Position numbers and translations under genes: made by a program. Below, one piece after another: positions 17,954 to 27,702 of a stretch of 58,053 nt of DNA. This stretch comes from an uncultured Granulosicoccaceae bacterium. Its GTDB lineage: Bacteria > Pseudomonadota > Gammaproteobacteria > CALCKW01. The DNA lies in NCBI GenBank assembly GCA_937965695.1, contig CALCKW010000077.1:1-58053 (forward strand), written 5' to 3'. Position 1 is the first letter of the stretch; the number at the start of each line of letters is the position of its first letter. The notes under the pieces were generated by a model. The model searched no databases. It worked only from the letters and a program-made list of their open reading frames with translations, and had not been told where the DNA came from.

Positions 17954-19129
17954 TTATTGAAATTGATCCAAAGAGATTGGCTGCAGAATGCCTCTTTTAT
18001 AGTCCGACCAGGCGTAACCCACGTTGTACCAGACGTCGTCGTTGTAATTACTAGGGCAGGTATCACCATCTTGCGCAACTCTGCCGTGGTCATCCCAATA
18101 TTGGTCTGTCATCGCTTCAAATTGAGCTGGCGCAGGGCTGAGGCTATCGCGATGCGAGTCATCACCGTTGTAGTGGTCAAAATCAAAAACGTAGTTGTCT
18201 ACACCTCGAATATTTACAACGGTGAAAAACTCATCCATGTGGCCAGTGGCGTACCAGTTCATGACGGGGTATTGACCACAGACGTTGATCAAAGTTTGGT
18301 TTGCTTCTGAAGCGAGCTTCACAACATTCAAACGAAGGTCATCAGTATCATAAGTGCCAATAGCCGCTGTTCGTTGTATGCCTGGCCTAGTGCTTTCTTG
18401 ATCTGCGTCACTCCAGGGGATTAATGAACCACGCTCACCCTGCACGTTGTAACCCAAAGCCGACCAACGAATTTCAGCTAGGTTCGTCCAGTTATTTAGC
18501 GTCGAGCCAAAACCCGTGGCGCGGATGTAGCGCTTGGCGCCCGGTTCGGCAAGGCCGTAATACACCGGCCCGTTGACAGGTTTGGTCGGTAGTGAATGCC
18601 AGTCAGTCACCCAGGTCAGGCCGTCGGTGCTGGATTCTAGCTTTAGCCATTCCATGCGAGCGAAGCTGCTCCAGATGTACACCCCTTGTATTTGATGTAC
18701 CGCACCCGCGTCTAGTGTCACGATTGAGCCTTTGTCCCCAGACCATGAGTGCTCTCGGTCGACACAACCGTCAAATAAATTTTCTGGCCCGTAGTCCGTG
18801 TCACCCACAACAGTGGCATTAACAGCTTGAAACGGAATACCTACATCTGTTGCTATACAGGCGTTTTGCTGACCAGTCGACTCACCGCCTGTACCTGTAC
18901 CCGTACCTGTACCTGTACCTGTACCTGTTCCAGAGCTGTCGCTGGAGCCCGTGTCGCTCCCTGGTGTTTCATTACCACCGTCATTGCTTCCGTCGGTGGT
19001 GCTGTCACCGTTGTCGGTCGACGAGTCAGAACCGTTGCCGGCAGTGTTACTGGAAACCGGTGCGGCCGAATCGACGCATCCCGTCAAAGCCACAATAAAG
19101 GCTGACGCCCAAAGTAATTTTTTCATCAT
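17954..19129 (-). CDS. Secreted lipoprotein with F5/8 type C-like domain
   Basis: Lipoprotein of 391 aa. The signal peptide ends in a lipobox (VALTGC), so it is lipid-anchored. Residues about 24-85 are a low-complexity Ser/Gly/Thr/Asp linker that includes a run of Gly-Thr repeats. Then comes a discoidin/F5/8 type C (CBM32)-like region (ENLFDGCVDREHSW ... GAVHQIQGVYIWSSF ... GAKRYIRATGFGS), followed by a C-terminal part not recognised. The likely role is binding carbohydrate or surfaces outside the cell. Cysteines in DGCVD, NVCGQ and DTCPS may form disulphides. Confidence 0.68.
   Translation of the reverse strand: MMKKLLWASAFIVALTGCVDSAAPVSSNTAGNGSDSSTDNGDSTTDGSNDGGNETPGSDTGSSDSSGTGTGTGTGTGTGTGGESTGQQNACIATDVGIPFQAVNATVVGDTDYGPENLFDGCVDREHSWSGDKGSIVTLDAGAVHQIQGVYIWSSFARMEWLKLESSTDGLTWVTDWHSLPTKPVNGPVYYGLAEPGAKRYIRATGFGSTLNNWTNLAEIRWSALGYNVQGERGSLIPWSDADQESTRPGIQRTAAIGTYDTDDLRLNVVKLASEANQTLINVCGQYPVMNWYATGHMDEFFTVVNIRGVDNYVFDFDHYNGDDSHRDSLSPAPAQFEAMTDQYWDDHGRVAQDGDTCPSNYNDDVWYNVGYAWSDYKRGILQPISLDQFQ
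18891..18926. repeat. Hexamer tandem repeat (GTACCT)6
   Basis: Six tandem copies of GTACCT (the second is GTACCC) lie inside the lipoprotein gene and encode its Gly-Thr run. Because the unit is 6 bp, gain or loss of copies changes linker length without a frameshift. Confidence 0.95.
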
Positions 19130-19238
19130 TGGTTACACTCAATTCCGTTATTTGAGATAAGTAACGAACATACCGTATCAAAATGTTCGTCAGGTGAACT
19201 TATGATGACCTAATTGGGCTAGGGAGTCTAACGTTAAC

Positions 19239-19613
19239 CTACAAAACCAAGTTGACAATGGCTCCCACCAACAACACGGAGAATGTCAGCACCATACCGG
19301 CCACTCGGATGCGGAGGTCTTCTTTAGGCTTGCTGACACCGTAAGCGTGTAGGGCTCTTCCAGCCAGCAGCGCGATACCCATAAAATGCAACCAGAACGC
19401 ACCCAGCCCGTTGAACTCAGCAATGCCGACCAACAGCAATGCAAAGGGCACGTATTCGGCAAAGTTACCGTGCACGCGAATAGCCCGTTGCAGCAGTTTA
19501 TCCCCGCCGTCGCCTACACCAACTTGCACAGATCGCCTCAATCGAATGACGCAAAAGCTGAGATAAATAAACAGCAGAGCCAACAAAGAGGCGTAGATGG
19601 CGGTAGTGTGCAT
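19239..19613 (-). CDS. MAPEG family membrane protein (YecN-like)
   Basis: Four-helix integral membrane protein (124 aa) of the MAPEG superfamily. The motifs RAIRVHGNFAEYVPFALLL and LLAGRALHAYGVSK are typical of the bacterial YecN-like group. Eukaryotic members act on glutathione and lipid peroxides; the bacterial substrate is unknown. It stands alone, on the opposite strand to the hotdog-fold gene downstream. Confidence 0.85.
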   Translation of the reverse strand: MHTTAIYASLLALLFIYLSFCVIRLRRSVQVGVGDGGDKLLQRAIRVHGNFAEYVPFALLLVGIAEFNGLGAFWLHFMGIALLAGRALHAYGVSKPKEDLRIRVAGMVLTFSVLLVGAIVNLVL

Positions 19614-19735
19614 AGCTTGTTCCCTTTTTAATTGAATTGAGAGGATATCAAGCTATCGCCGTTTAACACAGGCTGCACTCGATAAACCACTAGAGTTAAA
19701 ATTGATGTCAACAGTTTTCAGCAAAGGATCGGCTA

Positions 19736-20200
19736 ATGTCTCTTCTTGATTTGTATAACAAATTTCGCCAATACCCTCTGGGCAATAGGCTGTTTAGTCG
19801 ACTGGTATGCTTTAAAGCACCCTACTTCGGCACTGTTTCTCCGACATTGCAAAGCATGGAACCCGGCCGTGCCGTGGTGATTTTTAAACGGCGACGCGGC
19901 GTGCAAAATCACATTGGCACAGTCCACGTGATCGCGATCTGCAATGCACTAGAAATGGCGATGGGTATGGTGGCAGAAGCAACGATACCCAGCCATCTAC
20001 GCTGGTTACCCAAAGGCATGTCTGTGCAGTACCCAGCAAAATCCAAGACTCATTGGATCACGGCTGTTGCAACCGTAGAGCCGGCGGCTTTTCAGGCAGA
20101 CTGTGAAGTACCCGTTACCGTGACGGCAACGCGCGACGACGGCACGGTTGTGGTGGAAGGAACCATTACGCTGTGGGTTACAGCCAAGCCACCGCGTTAG
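19736..20200 (+). CDS. Hotdog-fold protein (DUF4442)
   Basis: 154-aa protein matching the DUF4442/PaaI-like hotdog family. The central helix region HIGTVHVIAICNALEMAMGM and the strand pattern ending GTITLWVTAKPP are typical. Such proteins usually act on acyl-CoA or acyl carrier protein thioesters, but the substrate here is unknown. It precedes cobQ by 150 bp; no functional link is evident. Confidence 0.68.
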   Translation: MSLLDLYNKFRQYPLGNRLFSRLVCFKAPYFGTVSPTLQSMEPGRAVVIFKRRRGVQNHIGTVHVIAICNALEMAMGMVAEATIPSHLRWLPKGMSVQYPAKSKTHWITAVATVEPAAFQADCEVPVTVTATRDDGTVVVEGTITLWVTAKPPR

Positions 20201-20350
20201 CCGTGTGTGGGTTGATAATCTTTAGTCTCTATCAAATGACTTTGAGGCGCTAAAAGTAGGTATTTAGGTTTTTTACGGTCGTATTTGAGGTGGCATTTTT
20301 TTGGTATTGAGGCATTATTGTTGGTCAAATAATTGGGCGAAACCTCCAGC

Positions 20351-21814
20351 ATGAACAACGGCACATTGATGGTTCAGGGCACCACTTCAGACGCGGGCAA
20401 GAGCGTGTTAGTGACCGCGCTGTGCCGCTGGCTGAAGCGGACAGGTGCATCCGTCGTGCCGTTTAAACCGCAGAACATGGCACTGAATAGTGCAGTCACG
20501 GCCGACGGCGGCGAGATTGGTCGCGCGCAGGCGCTACAAGCACAAGCCTGTGGGCTGCCCTGCCACACCGACATGAACCCCATCTTGCTAAAACCCAACT
20601 CCGACACCGGCGCTCAAGTGATTATTCACGGCAAGGCCATCGGCACCATGGAGGCAGAGGTTTACCACGACTACAAACGCATCGGCCGAGAGGCGGTGAT
20701 GCTTTCACACCAGCGACTGAGCGAACAATACGACGCTGTTATCGTGGAAGGCGCCGGCTCCCCTGCGGAGATAAATCTACGCCACAACGATATCGCTAAC
20801 ATGGGCTTCGCTGAGGCCGCAGATTGCCCCGTGATTATCGTTGCAGATATTGACCGCGGTGGTGTGTTTGCGCACCTCTACGGCACGCTTGAACTCCTCA
20901 GTGACAGCGAAAAAGAACGGGTAAAGGGTTTTGTCATCAACCGCTTCCGCGGTGACATCGGTCTGTTGCAATCAGGGCTGGATTGGCTGGAAGAAAAGAC
21001 GGGTAAACCGGTGATAGGCGTGCTGCCTTATTTAATGGGCCTGCACTTAGACTCAGAAGATTCGGTGGCCCTGATCAATTCAAAAGCCGGAGAGGACAGT
21101 GAAGGCAAATTAAATATTGTGGTGCCCGTTTATCCCCGCATTAGCAACCACACAGACTTTGACCCCTTGATCAACCACCCACAAGTGTCACTCACGCTCG
21201 TGGGACCCAACGACACACCGCCGCCAGCAGATTTGATTATCTTACCCGGCAGTAAAAGCGTGCGTGCCGATCGAGAATGGCTGCGCGCCAACGGTTGGGA
21301 CACCTGCATTAATCGGCATTTGCGGTACGGAGGCAAACTGCTGGGTATTTGTGGTGGCCACCAAATGCTTGGGAAAGAGATTCACGACCCCTTAGGGCTG
21401 GAGGGCCCGGCGGGCAGCGTTGATGGGTTTGCGCTGTTTGATATGCAAACCACAATTGCGGCGGACAAACAGTTGCGTAACACCAGCGGTACTTTGGCCG
21501 ATGGTACTGCCGTTCATGGGTACGAAATTCACGCGGGTGAAACCACAGGCCCGGCACTTAAAAAACCAGCAATATTTCTCGAACGCGGCCCTGATGGCGC
21601 TGTCAGTGAGGACAATCAGGTGATGGGGACTTATCTTCATGGGCTTTTTGAAGAGCCCGACGCTTGTCGTAGTCTGTTGCAGTGGGCGGGTGCTAAACAA
21701 GTCACACGGGTAGATCACAATGCACGACGCGAGCAATCCATTGAAGCGCTAGCGGATGCAGTGGAAGCGCACCTAGACACCGACTATTTGCTCAGCTTAC
21801 TCCACCCCAAGTGA
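20351..21814 (+). CDS. cobQ: Cobyric acid synthase
   Basis: CobQ (487 aa) amidates adenosylcobyrinic a,c-diamide at carboxylates b, d, e and g in cobalamin synthesis. The N-terminal ATPase domain shows [11 protein letters not shown] and [11 protein letters not shown]; the C-terminal glutamine amidotransferase has the nucleophile in [12 protein letters not shown] and the catalytic His in [12 protein letters not shown] 20351 gives the standard N-terminus; a TTG at 20333 is also in frame. No other cobalamin gene and no B12 riboswitch are seen nearby, so partners must lie elsewhere or be lost. Confidence 0.93.
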   Translation: MNNGTLMVQGTTSDAGKSVLVTALCRWLKRTGASVVPFKPQNMALNSAVTADGGEIGRAQALQAQACGLPCHTDMNPILLKPNSDTGAQVIIHGKAIGTMEAEVYHDYKRIGREAVMLSHQRLSEQYDAVIVEGAGSPAEINLRHNDIANMGFAEAADCPVIIVADIDRGGVFAHLYGTLELLSDSEKERVKGFVINRFRGDIGLLQSGLDWLEEKTGKPVIGVLPYLMGLHLDSEDSVALINSKAGEDSEGKLNIVVPVYPRISNHTDFDPLINHPQVSLTLVGPNDTPPPADLIILPGSKSVRADREWLRANGWDTCINRHLRYGGKLLGICGGHQMLGKEIHDPLGLEGPAGSVDGFALFDMQTTIAADKQLRNTSGTLADGTAVHGYEIHAGETTGPALKKPAIFLERGPDGAVSEDNQVMGTYLHGLFEEPDACRSLLQWAGAKQVTRVDHNARREQSIEALADAVEAHLDTDYLLSLLHPK

Positions 21815-21847
21815 GCAAGTGAGAAGCCACTGCATTCACTTTCTAAC

Positions 21848-22648
21848 TCAGACTTCTTCCGTCTGATCTTCGCTGCCGTCGTGCCAGTTTAGGGTTTTGA
21901 AGTTAAAGTTCTCTTCGATTGTGGGCTTTACAATGCCGAAGTACGGCGATAGATCAAAGTCTCTTGGTACAAACAGCGAGCTATGCCTAATATGCAGGAG
22001 TTCCCGTTGCATGTAGGTTTGGCATTCCGAATCGACACAGTCTTCTATTCTTTTTACATCCGGTAAAATGGGGTAACTGATCGACTGAAAAGCTTTGGCA
22101 ATTAGGCTAGAGCAAATGGCGCGTGTAGGATCACCTGAACCGAACGCCAGCATCTTTCGGCGCCAACGCGTAGGCACAGGCGGTGTCGGGATGAGATAGC
22201 GCGCCAGATCAAAAACATTGCGCATATCATAGGCAACTCCCAAGTTGTCGACCATGTACTTCACGACTTTGTCTTGGTCTTCTACGGTCAAGCCCTGCGC
22301 TCTGCAAATGCGTGTATTGTAAGTTTCGTATTTTTTTAGCGGCACTCCAACGCAACCTTCAGCGAGGTTCACCTCAACCAGCTGGGGTCGCACCCCCGTT
22401 TCAGGGTCTACCGGCAAGGCGTCGCCCACAAACATGGAAGCATGTGACCATGTCGATTGGGTGAGGTATTTGATGGCGGCAGAAACCTTTTGATTACCCT
22501 CAACTAAAAGAATATCTCCAGGACGCAGTTGGCGCTTCAAGGTTTCTGGGTCTGACGGTGTATAGGGTTCGTAACCGGAGCTCTGAGCGTTTAGTCGCCC
22601 TGCTATAAAGTCGGCAATACGATCTACCCAAGTGCGCTTAACCTGCAT
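21848..22648 (-). CDS. YiiX/YebB-like cysteine hydrolase
   Basis: 266-aa protein resembling the permuted NlpC/P60 (YiiX/YebB) group. The likely catalytic His is in STWSHASMFVG after RPGDILLVEG, and the likely catalytic Cys is in AICSSLIAKAF. These proteins are thought to be amidases or acyltransferases; the substrate is unknown. No signal peptide is seen. It stands alone, divergent from the beta-barrel gene. Confidence 0.72.
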   Translation of the reverse strand: MQVKRTWVDRIADFIAGRLNAQSSGYEPYTPSDPETLKRQLRPGDILLVEGNQKVSAAIKYLTQSTWSHASMFVGDALPVDPETGVRPQLVEVNLAEGCVGVPLKKYETYNTRICRAQGLTVEDQDKVVKYMVDNLGVAYDMRNVFDLARYLIPTPPVPTRWRRKMLAFGSGDPTRAICSSLIAKAFQSISYPILPDVKRIEDCVDSECQTYMQRELLHIRHSSLFVPRDFDLSPYFGIVKPTIEENFNFKTLNWHDGSEDQTEEV

Positions 22649-22990
22649 TGTCCGTCAAAAACTCCCTGTGGCCTATGCCCATAGCGGCAGTCGACTGTCC
22701 CCCGTGGAACAGAAAACAGAACCCAAACAGCCGCCAATGCAGCCTCTTCAACAACCAAATCACAAACAATTAATCGGACGGGCCGCGCTGAATCTCAGTG
22801 GGTTTTCTACAACTGCCAACTTAAACTCTAACTGTGCGCCCAGTATACCAAACTGCCATTGCTGATCGAGATTAGCGAATCGAATAAAAGTTCAACTTTT
22901 CACGTTACCTTCACTAACGCATAAGTAGATTCCGCAATAGGGTTGCCAAATAAGCGACAAAAAAAGTTGAAATGCATGAGAGACAACAAG

Positions 22991-23662
22991 ATGAATATCA
23001 GCAAACCAAGCAGGTCATTACGCGTTTTGATCTTCACTATTTTGGGCGCTACTGCCATGCAGGCATCCTCTTCTCAATCCGATATTACTGCTCGCTTATA
23101 CGGGGGCTACACCCTACACGATACTGAAACCTTTACCCTTAACGGCCAGTCTGGAGACATCGACTTCGATTCTGGATGGATGGCAGGCGGAAGTCTGGGT
23201 TTGGCGATGAACCCCAATTGGACCGTCGAGCTCAGCTGGGATTACAGCACCCACGAAATTGCTGAGGGTTCCATCTCTGCTGCGCCAGCAACGATGACAA
23301 ACATCGAGGGTGGCGACTACTCGTCAAACAGTTTTTTTATCAACGGCATCTTTATCCCTGAAGCGCTGTCGCCTAAGTCTCTCCGTCCCTACGTTGGTGT
23401 CGGTATCGGACTCTTGCAAGAAATTGACGTCGATCTGGTCGACGCAGGCGTCGAGACGTCCTACAGCACCGGCGGTGAGATGGCGACTCAATGGATGGTC
23501 GGCATCCGACAAGGAATCGACAGCCAAACCGCTGTTCAACTAGAGCTGAGAGGTGTGCACGCAAAAAACCTAACTCTGAACGAAGAAGGCGGCGATAACC
23601 AACTCATCGACATTGACTACAAACCATTGACCGTCAATGCCGGAATCGTCTACCACTTTTAA
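22991..23662 (+). CDS. Outer-membrane beta-barrel protein
   Basis: 223-aa protein with a signal peptide (basic N-terminus, hydrophobic VLIFTILGATAMQA) followed by alternating beta-strand pattern and a final aromatic residue (NAGIVYHF), the usual C-terminal signature for BAM assembly. It resembles OmpW/OmpA-like small barrels (GGYTLHDTETF, LRPYVGVGIGLLQE). ATG 22991 is chosen because GAGAG lies about 8 nt upstream; ATG 22976 is an alternative. The cargo or role is unknown. Confidence 0.7.
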   Translation: MNISKPSRSLRVLIFTILGATAMQASSSQSDITARLYGGYTLHDTETFTLNGQSGDIDFDSGWMAGGSLGLAMNPNWTVELSWDYSTHEIAEGSISAAPATMTNIEGGDYSSNSFFINGIFIPEALSPKSLRPYVGVGIGLLQEIDVDLVDAGVETSYSTGGEMATQWMVGIRQGIDSQTAVQLELRGVHAKNLTLNEEGGDNQLIDIDYKPLTVNAGIVYHF

Positions 23663-23683
23663 GTAGAAGGGATAAGCAAGCAC

Positions 23684-23902
23684 TTAATTTGCAGCTAGTT
23701 TAATCGCCAACTCTTCATCAGCAAAAACGATAACATCCCCGTCGACAATTTTGCGTCGCTTACGCAGCTCTGTTTCACCGTTAACGCGCACTTGCCCCGC
23801 GGCAATCGCGTTTTTGGCTTCAGCTCCACTGGAAAGCAAGCCTTCAAATTTGAGTATTTTGTACAGTTCAACCGGCTCACGCGTGATTTCGACATCTCTC
23901 AT
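23684..23902 (-). CDS. S4 RNA-binding domain protein (YbcJ-like)
   Basis: Small protein (72 aa) made of one S4 RNA-binding domain: LKFEGLLSSGAEAKNAIAAGQVRVNGE then RKRRKIVDGDVIVF. It matches YbcJ of E. coli, whose function is not known beyond RNA binding. ATG 23902 gives the homologous start; a GTG at 23926 would overlap the DUF1456 gene. It is probably co-transcribed with DUF1456, which ends 8 bp upstream. Confidence 0.83.
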   Translation of the reverse strand: MRDVEITREPVELYKILKFEGLLSSGAEAKNAIAAGQVRVNGETELRKRRKIVDGDVIVFADEELAIKLAAN

Positions 23903-23910
23903 CGCTAAAA

Positions 23911-24390
23911 TCAACTCTCGTCCCACGGAGAGCCAGGACGCTCGCGTAGCTGAATTGCTTTAAGGAAGTTTCGCAAAATTTGGTTATTGCAAGCTCGGAA
24001 ATGTTTGTGGCCAGTCTTTCGAAAAAAAGCACTGAGTTCGTGTTTGCTGATCGTGCAATCAACCGATTGTAGAAGTTCGAGGATATCCTCAGCTTTCAAA
24101 TCTAAGGCGATTTTTATTTTACGGAATATGATGTTGTTATTGATGCGTTCTTCCGGTTCTGGTTGAGGGCCGTCTTTGCGCCCACGCTTTTCAATAATCA
24201 ATCCATTGAGAAATACAGCCAAGGTGCGATCATCCAGCACCTCAAAACCATCGTTTTCTTCTTTTTTCAACCAATCACTCACACTGGCGCGGCTAACGTC
24301 GAGATCGGCTAGAGAAAACAATGTAATCATCTGCTCGTCGTTAAAATCAAAGATGTAACGCACGCGGCGCAGGATGTCATTGTTGGTCAT
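23911..24390 (-). CDS. DUF1456 family protein (YehS-like)
   Basis: 159-aa protein with two repeats of the DUF1456 module: NDILRRVRYIFDFNDEQMITLF at the start and NIIFRKIKIALDLKAEDILELL near residue 90, each followed by a short helix pair. This is the typical YehS layout. The function is unknown. It follows the isc-type cluster by 83 bp and overlaps nothing; with the S4 gene it may be part of that transcript or a separate one. Confidence 0.86.
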   Translation of the reverse strand: MTNNDILRRVRYIFDFNDEQMITLFSLADLDVSRASVSDWLKKEENDGFEVLDDRTLAVFLNGLIIEKRGRKDGPQPEPEERINNNIIFRKIKIALDLKAEDILELLQSVDCTISKHELSAFFRKTGHKHFRACNNQILRNFLKAIQLRERPGSPWDES

Positions 24391-24473
24391 TCTATTTCCT
24401 GTGTTTTGACAGTCGGCTGCACAAGCCGCTCAACATGTAATTTTTAACGAGAGTTAGACTCACGCCAATCGAT

Positions 24474-24827
24474 TTATTTTTTATCCAATGCCTCAAAGGC
24501 ATTGCGCATTGCCTCAATGGCTAGCGCAGCACAATGCTGCCGTGCAGCCGGAAGTTCTAAAGCCCGGATAATGGCGTGGCGCTCTAGCTCGTCGAACTTT
24601 GCATTCGCCCCTTTTAACAACTCACACAGATAATCTGCGCTGGCGATGGTGGCCGGGCAGCCGTAAGCTTTAAAACCGGCTTGTAATACTTTGTCTCGAC
24701 GGCTGAGATGAATTTCAATCTGAGAACCGGCCAAGCGCGAGCCGGCGGTTCCAACGGCTTCAGCCTGATCAACTTGCACATGCTGCGGGCAATTGAAACG
24801 CTGCAGCACTTGCTTACTGTGGGCCAT
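24474..24827 (-). CDS. IscU-like Fe-S scaffold, atypical
   Basis: 117-aa protein aligning with IscU/NifU-N. Two of three cluster-ligand cysteines are kept (YGCPATIAS, like C63; QHC, like H105-C106). The first ligand, C37 in GAPACGD of E. coli IscU, is replaced: GSRLAGSQ gives Ala, and the conserved Asp39 becomes Ser. The HscA-binding motif LPPVK reads LPAAR. It follows iscS by 17 bp. The scaffold may be impaired or specialised, perhaps as a sulfur acceptor only. An extra Cys at position 13 might compensate; this is inference. Confidence 0.8.
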   Translation of the reverse strand: MAHSKQVLQRFNCPQHVQVDQAEAVGTAGSRLAGSQIEIHLSRRDKVLQAGFKAYGCPATIASADYLCELLKGANAKFDELERHAIIRALELPAARQHCAALAIEAMRNAFEALDKK

Positions 24828-24844
24828 TTCAGTCGATGCTCACA

Positions 24845-26005
24845 CTAAGCAGGCGCCATTGCACGCAATCGCCGTACTGCCTGACTGATATCAGCGGCAG
24901 CGACGGATACGTCTGATTCGCTATTAAAGCGGCCAAAGCTTATTCGCAGTGACGCCTGTGATTGTTCGGCACTACGGCCCAATGCTCTCAAAACATGCGA
25001 GGGTTCAAGGCTTGCACTGGTACAAGCTGACCCACTGGACACTCCGATTTGACGCAGTGCCGTAACAAGGCTTTCACCTTCGACCCCATCGACACAAATA
25101 TTCAAGTTTCCGGCAACTCGGTGTTCAAGGCTGCCGTTGAGCAATACACCTGAGAGTTGTTGCAACTCTGACCAAAGCGCATCGCGCATCGCAGCAATAC
25201 GGGGCATATCTGTCGCCATAGTGGCGCGAGCCAATCGGCAAGCCTCGCCAAAGCCCACTAGCTGGTGTGTGGGCAATGTACCTGATCGCAGCCCACGTTC
25301 GTGGCCACCGCCAAACATTAATGCACCTATTCGCAGAGGTGGCCGCCGCCGCACACAAAGTGCACCGATGCCTTTAGGGCCGTGAAATTTGTGTGCGCAT
25401 ACGGATAATAAATCAATCTGCTGGGCGTGCATGTCCAGCGGAAGTTTACCGATGCTCTGGGCGGCGTCCACGTGCAGTAACACACCACGTTCACGGGCGA
25501 GAGCACCAATGGCGGCAACGTCCTGCACCACGCCAATCTCGTTGTTGACATGCATCACAGAGATTAATTTTGTGTCGTCGCAGATGGTGTCTTCCAGCTG
25601 CTGTAGATTGACACGCCCGTCTGCATCAACCGGTAGCAAGTCAATGCGCCAGCCTTGCTTTCGCAGTGCCACCAATGGATCTAACACGGCTTTGTGTTCA
25701 GTGGCCACTGAAATCATGTGGCCAGTTTCATACCGCTGGGCAACTCCCAGTAGGGCTAGGTTATTTGCCTCGGTGGCGCCTGACGTAAAAACAATTTCTT
25801 CTATTGCCGCGCCGGTTAGTTGCGAGACTTCAGAACGCGCCTGCTCTACGGTGTCGGCCGCAGCTAAACCCCAATGGTGGGTGTGTGAGGCGGGGTTGGC
25901 AAAATTGCCATCAAGTGTGAGACATGCACCCATAGCAGCAGCTACTTGTGGGTCGACAGGTGTGGTTGCAGCATTGTCGAGATAAACGGGTGCCAGTTCA
26001 GCCAT
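24845..26005 (-). CDS. iscS: Cysteine desulfurase
   Basis: PLP-dependent class V enzyme (386 aa) that releases sulfur from cysteine as persulfide for Fe-S and tRNA thiolation. The PLP lysine is in [12 protein letters not shown] and the active Cys loop is [21 protein letters not shown], which is the IscS-type (group I) loop. It overlaps the iscR end by 8 bp and is translationally coupled. It is slightly shorter than E. coli IscS (404 aa). Confidence 0.94.
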   Translation of the reverse strand: MAELAPVYLDNAATTPVDPQVAAAMGACLTLDGNFANPASHTHHWGLAAADTVEQARSEVSQLTGAAIEEIVFTSGATEANNLALLGVAQRYETGHMISVATEHKAVLDPLVALRKQGWRIDLLPVDADGRVNLQQLEDTICDDTKLISVMHVNNEIGVVQDVAAIGALARERGVLLHVDAAQSIGKLPLDMHAQQIDLLSVCAHKFHGPKGIGALCVRRRPPLRIGALMFGGGHERGLRSGTLPTHQLVGFGEACRLARATMATDMPRIAAMRDALWSELQQLSGVLLNGSLEHRVAGNLNICVDGVEGESLVTALRQIGVSSGSACTSASLEPSHVLRALGRSAEQSQASLRISFGRFNSESDVSVAAADISQAVRRLRAMAPA

Positions 26006-26492
26006 CGACGCTTTCGCCGCCTGTGTTGCTGGGAATCCGCTCTTGCACTATTTTTATTCCAGCTAAATCAAGATCGCGACCGACGGGTTGATCCGCAAGT
26101 AGGTCGGCGAGGGTCACACTCTGTAAAAAATCGTTGATTTGCCGTGTGAGCCCCGCCCATAAATTATGCGTCAAACAAGGCCCTTCACCATCGCCACTGC
26201 AGTTCTCGCGGCCGCCGCAGTTGGTCGCATCAACCGACTCGTTGACGGCACCGATAATCTCGGCAATGGATACGCTGTCGGTAGCTTTCGCGACGGTATA
26301 GCCGCCACCAGGCCCACGCGTGCTGATGACCAAGCCACTTTTTCGAAGCTTGGCAAACAGCTGCTCTAGATAAGAGAGGGAAATGCGTTGTCGCTCGGAT
26401 ATTTCACTCAACGACACGGGGTAAACTTGGCTGTGTAGCGCCAAGTCGAACATCGCTGTGACGGCATAGCGCCCGCGTGTGGTCAGTTTCAT
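25998..26492 (-). CDS. iscR: Fe-S cluster transcriptional regulator IscR
   Basis: Rrf2-family regulator (164 aa). The N-terminal winged helix is [20 protein letters not shown]. The [2Fe-2S] ligands are the three Cys and His in NCGGRENC ... GPCLTH, spaced C-x5-C-x7-C-x2-H (x5, x5, x2 in E. coli). It lies 6 bp after cysE and 8 bp into iscS, one operon. An IscR type 1 site precedes cysE, so the protein likely represses its own operon when clusters are plentiful. Confidence 0.94.
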   Translation of the reverse strand: MKLTTRGRYAVTAMFDLALHSQVYPVSLSEISERQRISLSYLEQLFAKLRKSGLVISTRGPGGGYTVAKATDSVSIAEIIGAVNESVDATNCGGRENCSGDGEGPCLTHNLWAGLTRQINDFLQSVTLADLLADQPVGRDLDLAGIKIVQERIPSNTGGESVDG

Positions 26493-26498
26493 GGCTGA

Positions 26499-27374
26499 CT
26501 ATCCAAGGTTCGATTCGGCTGTTTTCGGTTTTTGCACGGTGTCGTCAGTGGCTTTCGCGTCGGCCAGCGGATCTGCGGCTTCGCCCTCACAAGGGCTAGC
26601 CTTAGTCTCAGCCCGAGGTTCACCGAAATCGTCACAGGGGAAATCTATATTCAAAGGCGCAAGGTCTTCTACCTGCCGCCCCATGGTGCACATGGCGCGA
26701 CTGAGCTGATCTACTCTGTCATGCATCTCGTGCATGTGGTCGAGCATGCCATTAATCGCATGTGAAACAGGGTCGGGTAAATCGGGCGTCATGCCGTAGG
26801 CATCAAAGCCTATCTTGTTAGCCATCGCTTGGCGCCGTTCGTCTTCAGCATTGCGAACCTTAACCGCTCGGCCGGGTATGCCAACGACTGTGGCGCCACT
26901 TTCCACGGGCTTTAACACAACCGCATTGGAGCCTATACGCGCGCCGTCTTCAACTTTAAAAGGGCCCAATATCTGAGCACCGGCGCCTACGACAACGTTG
27001 TCCCCTAGCGTTGGGTGACGTTTACCGCCTTCTCCCTCGAAGCTCGCGGTGCCTCCAAGAGTGACGCCGTGATACAGCGTGACGTCATCGCCAATTTCAG
27101 CCGTCTCTCCGATCACTACGCCCATACCGTGGTCGATAAAAAATCGGCGGCCAATGGTGGCGCCAGGATGAATTTCTATGCCAGTGATAAAACGCGCGAC
27201 GGTCGAGCCAAAACGCCCGAGCCACTTTAAACCCATACTCCAAAGCTTGTGGTTAATACGGTGGAACAGGATGGCATGTACACCGGGGTAACAGGTGACG
27301 ATCTCGAACACATTGCGCGCAGATGGGTCGCGCCCAAACACGCTGTTGATGTCTTCTTTGATCAGCTGCCACAT
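26499..27374 (-). CDS. cysE: Serine O-acetyltransferase
   Basis: Acetyl-CoA:serine acetyltransferase (291 aa), first step of cysteine synthesis. Left-handed beta-helix repeats of the hexapeptide type start near residue 65 ([26 protein letters not shown]) with catalytic His in IDHG and YHGVTLGG. The C-terminus carries an acidic tail of about 90 residues beyond the beta-helix. First gene of cysE-iscR-iscS-iscU-like, the same order as in Pseudomonas, linking cysteine supply with its use in Fe-S assembly. Confidence 0.93.
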   Translation of the reverse strand: MWQLIKEDINSVFGRDPSARNVFEIVTCYPGVHAILFHRINHKLWSMGLKWLGRFGSTVARFITGIEIHPGATIGRRFFIDHGMGVVIGETAEIGDDVTLYHGVTLGGTASFEGEGGKRHPTLGDNVVVGAGAQILGPFKVEDGARIGSNAVVLKPVESGATVVGIPGRAVKVRNAEDERRQAMANKIGFDAYGMTPDLPDPVSHAINGMLDHMHEMHDRVDQLSRAMCTMGRQVEDLAPLNIDFPCDDFGEPRAETKASPCEGEAADPLADAKATDDTVQKPKTAESNLG

Positions 27375-27387
27375 GGCCTTGCTCCGA

Positions 27388-27412
27388 ATACCTGAGGGAT
27401 TTAGTCGGGTTT
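27388..27412 (-). promoter_or_regulatory. IscR type 1 binding site
   Basis: Plus-strand halves ATACCTGA (27388-27395) and TAGTCGGGTTT (27402-27412) fit the IscR type 1 consensus ATASYYGACTRWWWYAGTCRRSTAT at 22 of 25 positions by hand count. It starts 14 bp upstream of the cysE start, where it would cover the promoter. Expected effect: repression of cysE-iscRS-iscU by holo-IscR. Confidence 0.72.
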
Positions 27413-27702
27413 AGTGTCGCGCAGTGACGAAGTAGAGTCAAACGGCATTGATGCCCTATTGATCACCTAACTTATCCAGGCGTATCACTCACAGATGTTT
27501 TTGTACTGGAACGGTTTTTTTGGCGACGCACCCACACCTCTATACAGAGGATATTTGGCACCCTAGACGTCCACGCCAGACTGGGACTTGCGGCCAACTA
27601 TTCAACACCAAAATCGAAAAAACCAGGTGTTAACAGGGTGCGCACTGCTTAGCTCAACAATCAACCAGCATAAAACTGTCTATAGCTGCAGTCGAAAAAA
27701 GC
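27413..27702. other. Intergenic region between aroC and the cysE operon
   Basis: 290 bp without a gene. aroC ends at its right edge and the cysE promoter lies beyond the left edge. A small inverted repeat (CCTCTATACAGAGG) occurs around 27537-27550, but no convincing terminator or RNA is visible. Confidence 0.5.

Noticed and set aside
18891..18926. Possible CRISPR-like repeat
   Set aside because: The 6-bp units have no spacers; it is a simple tandem repeat inside a gene.
18827..19105. Plus-strand frames with Cys-Thr repeats
   Set aside because: They are shadows of the GTACCT repeat in the lipoprotein gene.
20201..20350. Possible cobalamin riboswitch before cobQ
   Set aside because: The conserved B12-box could not be recognised.
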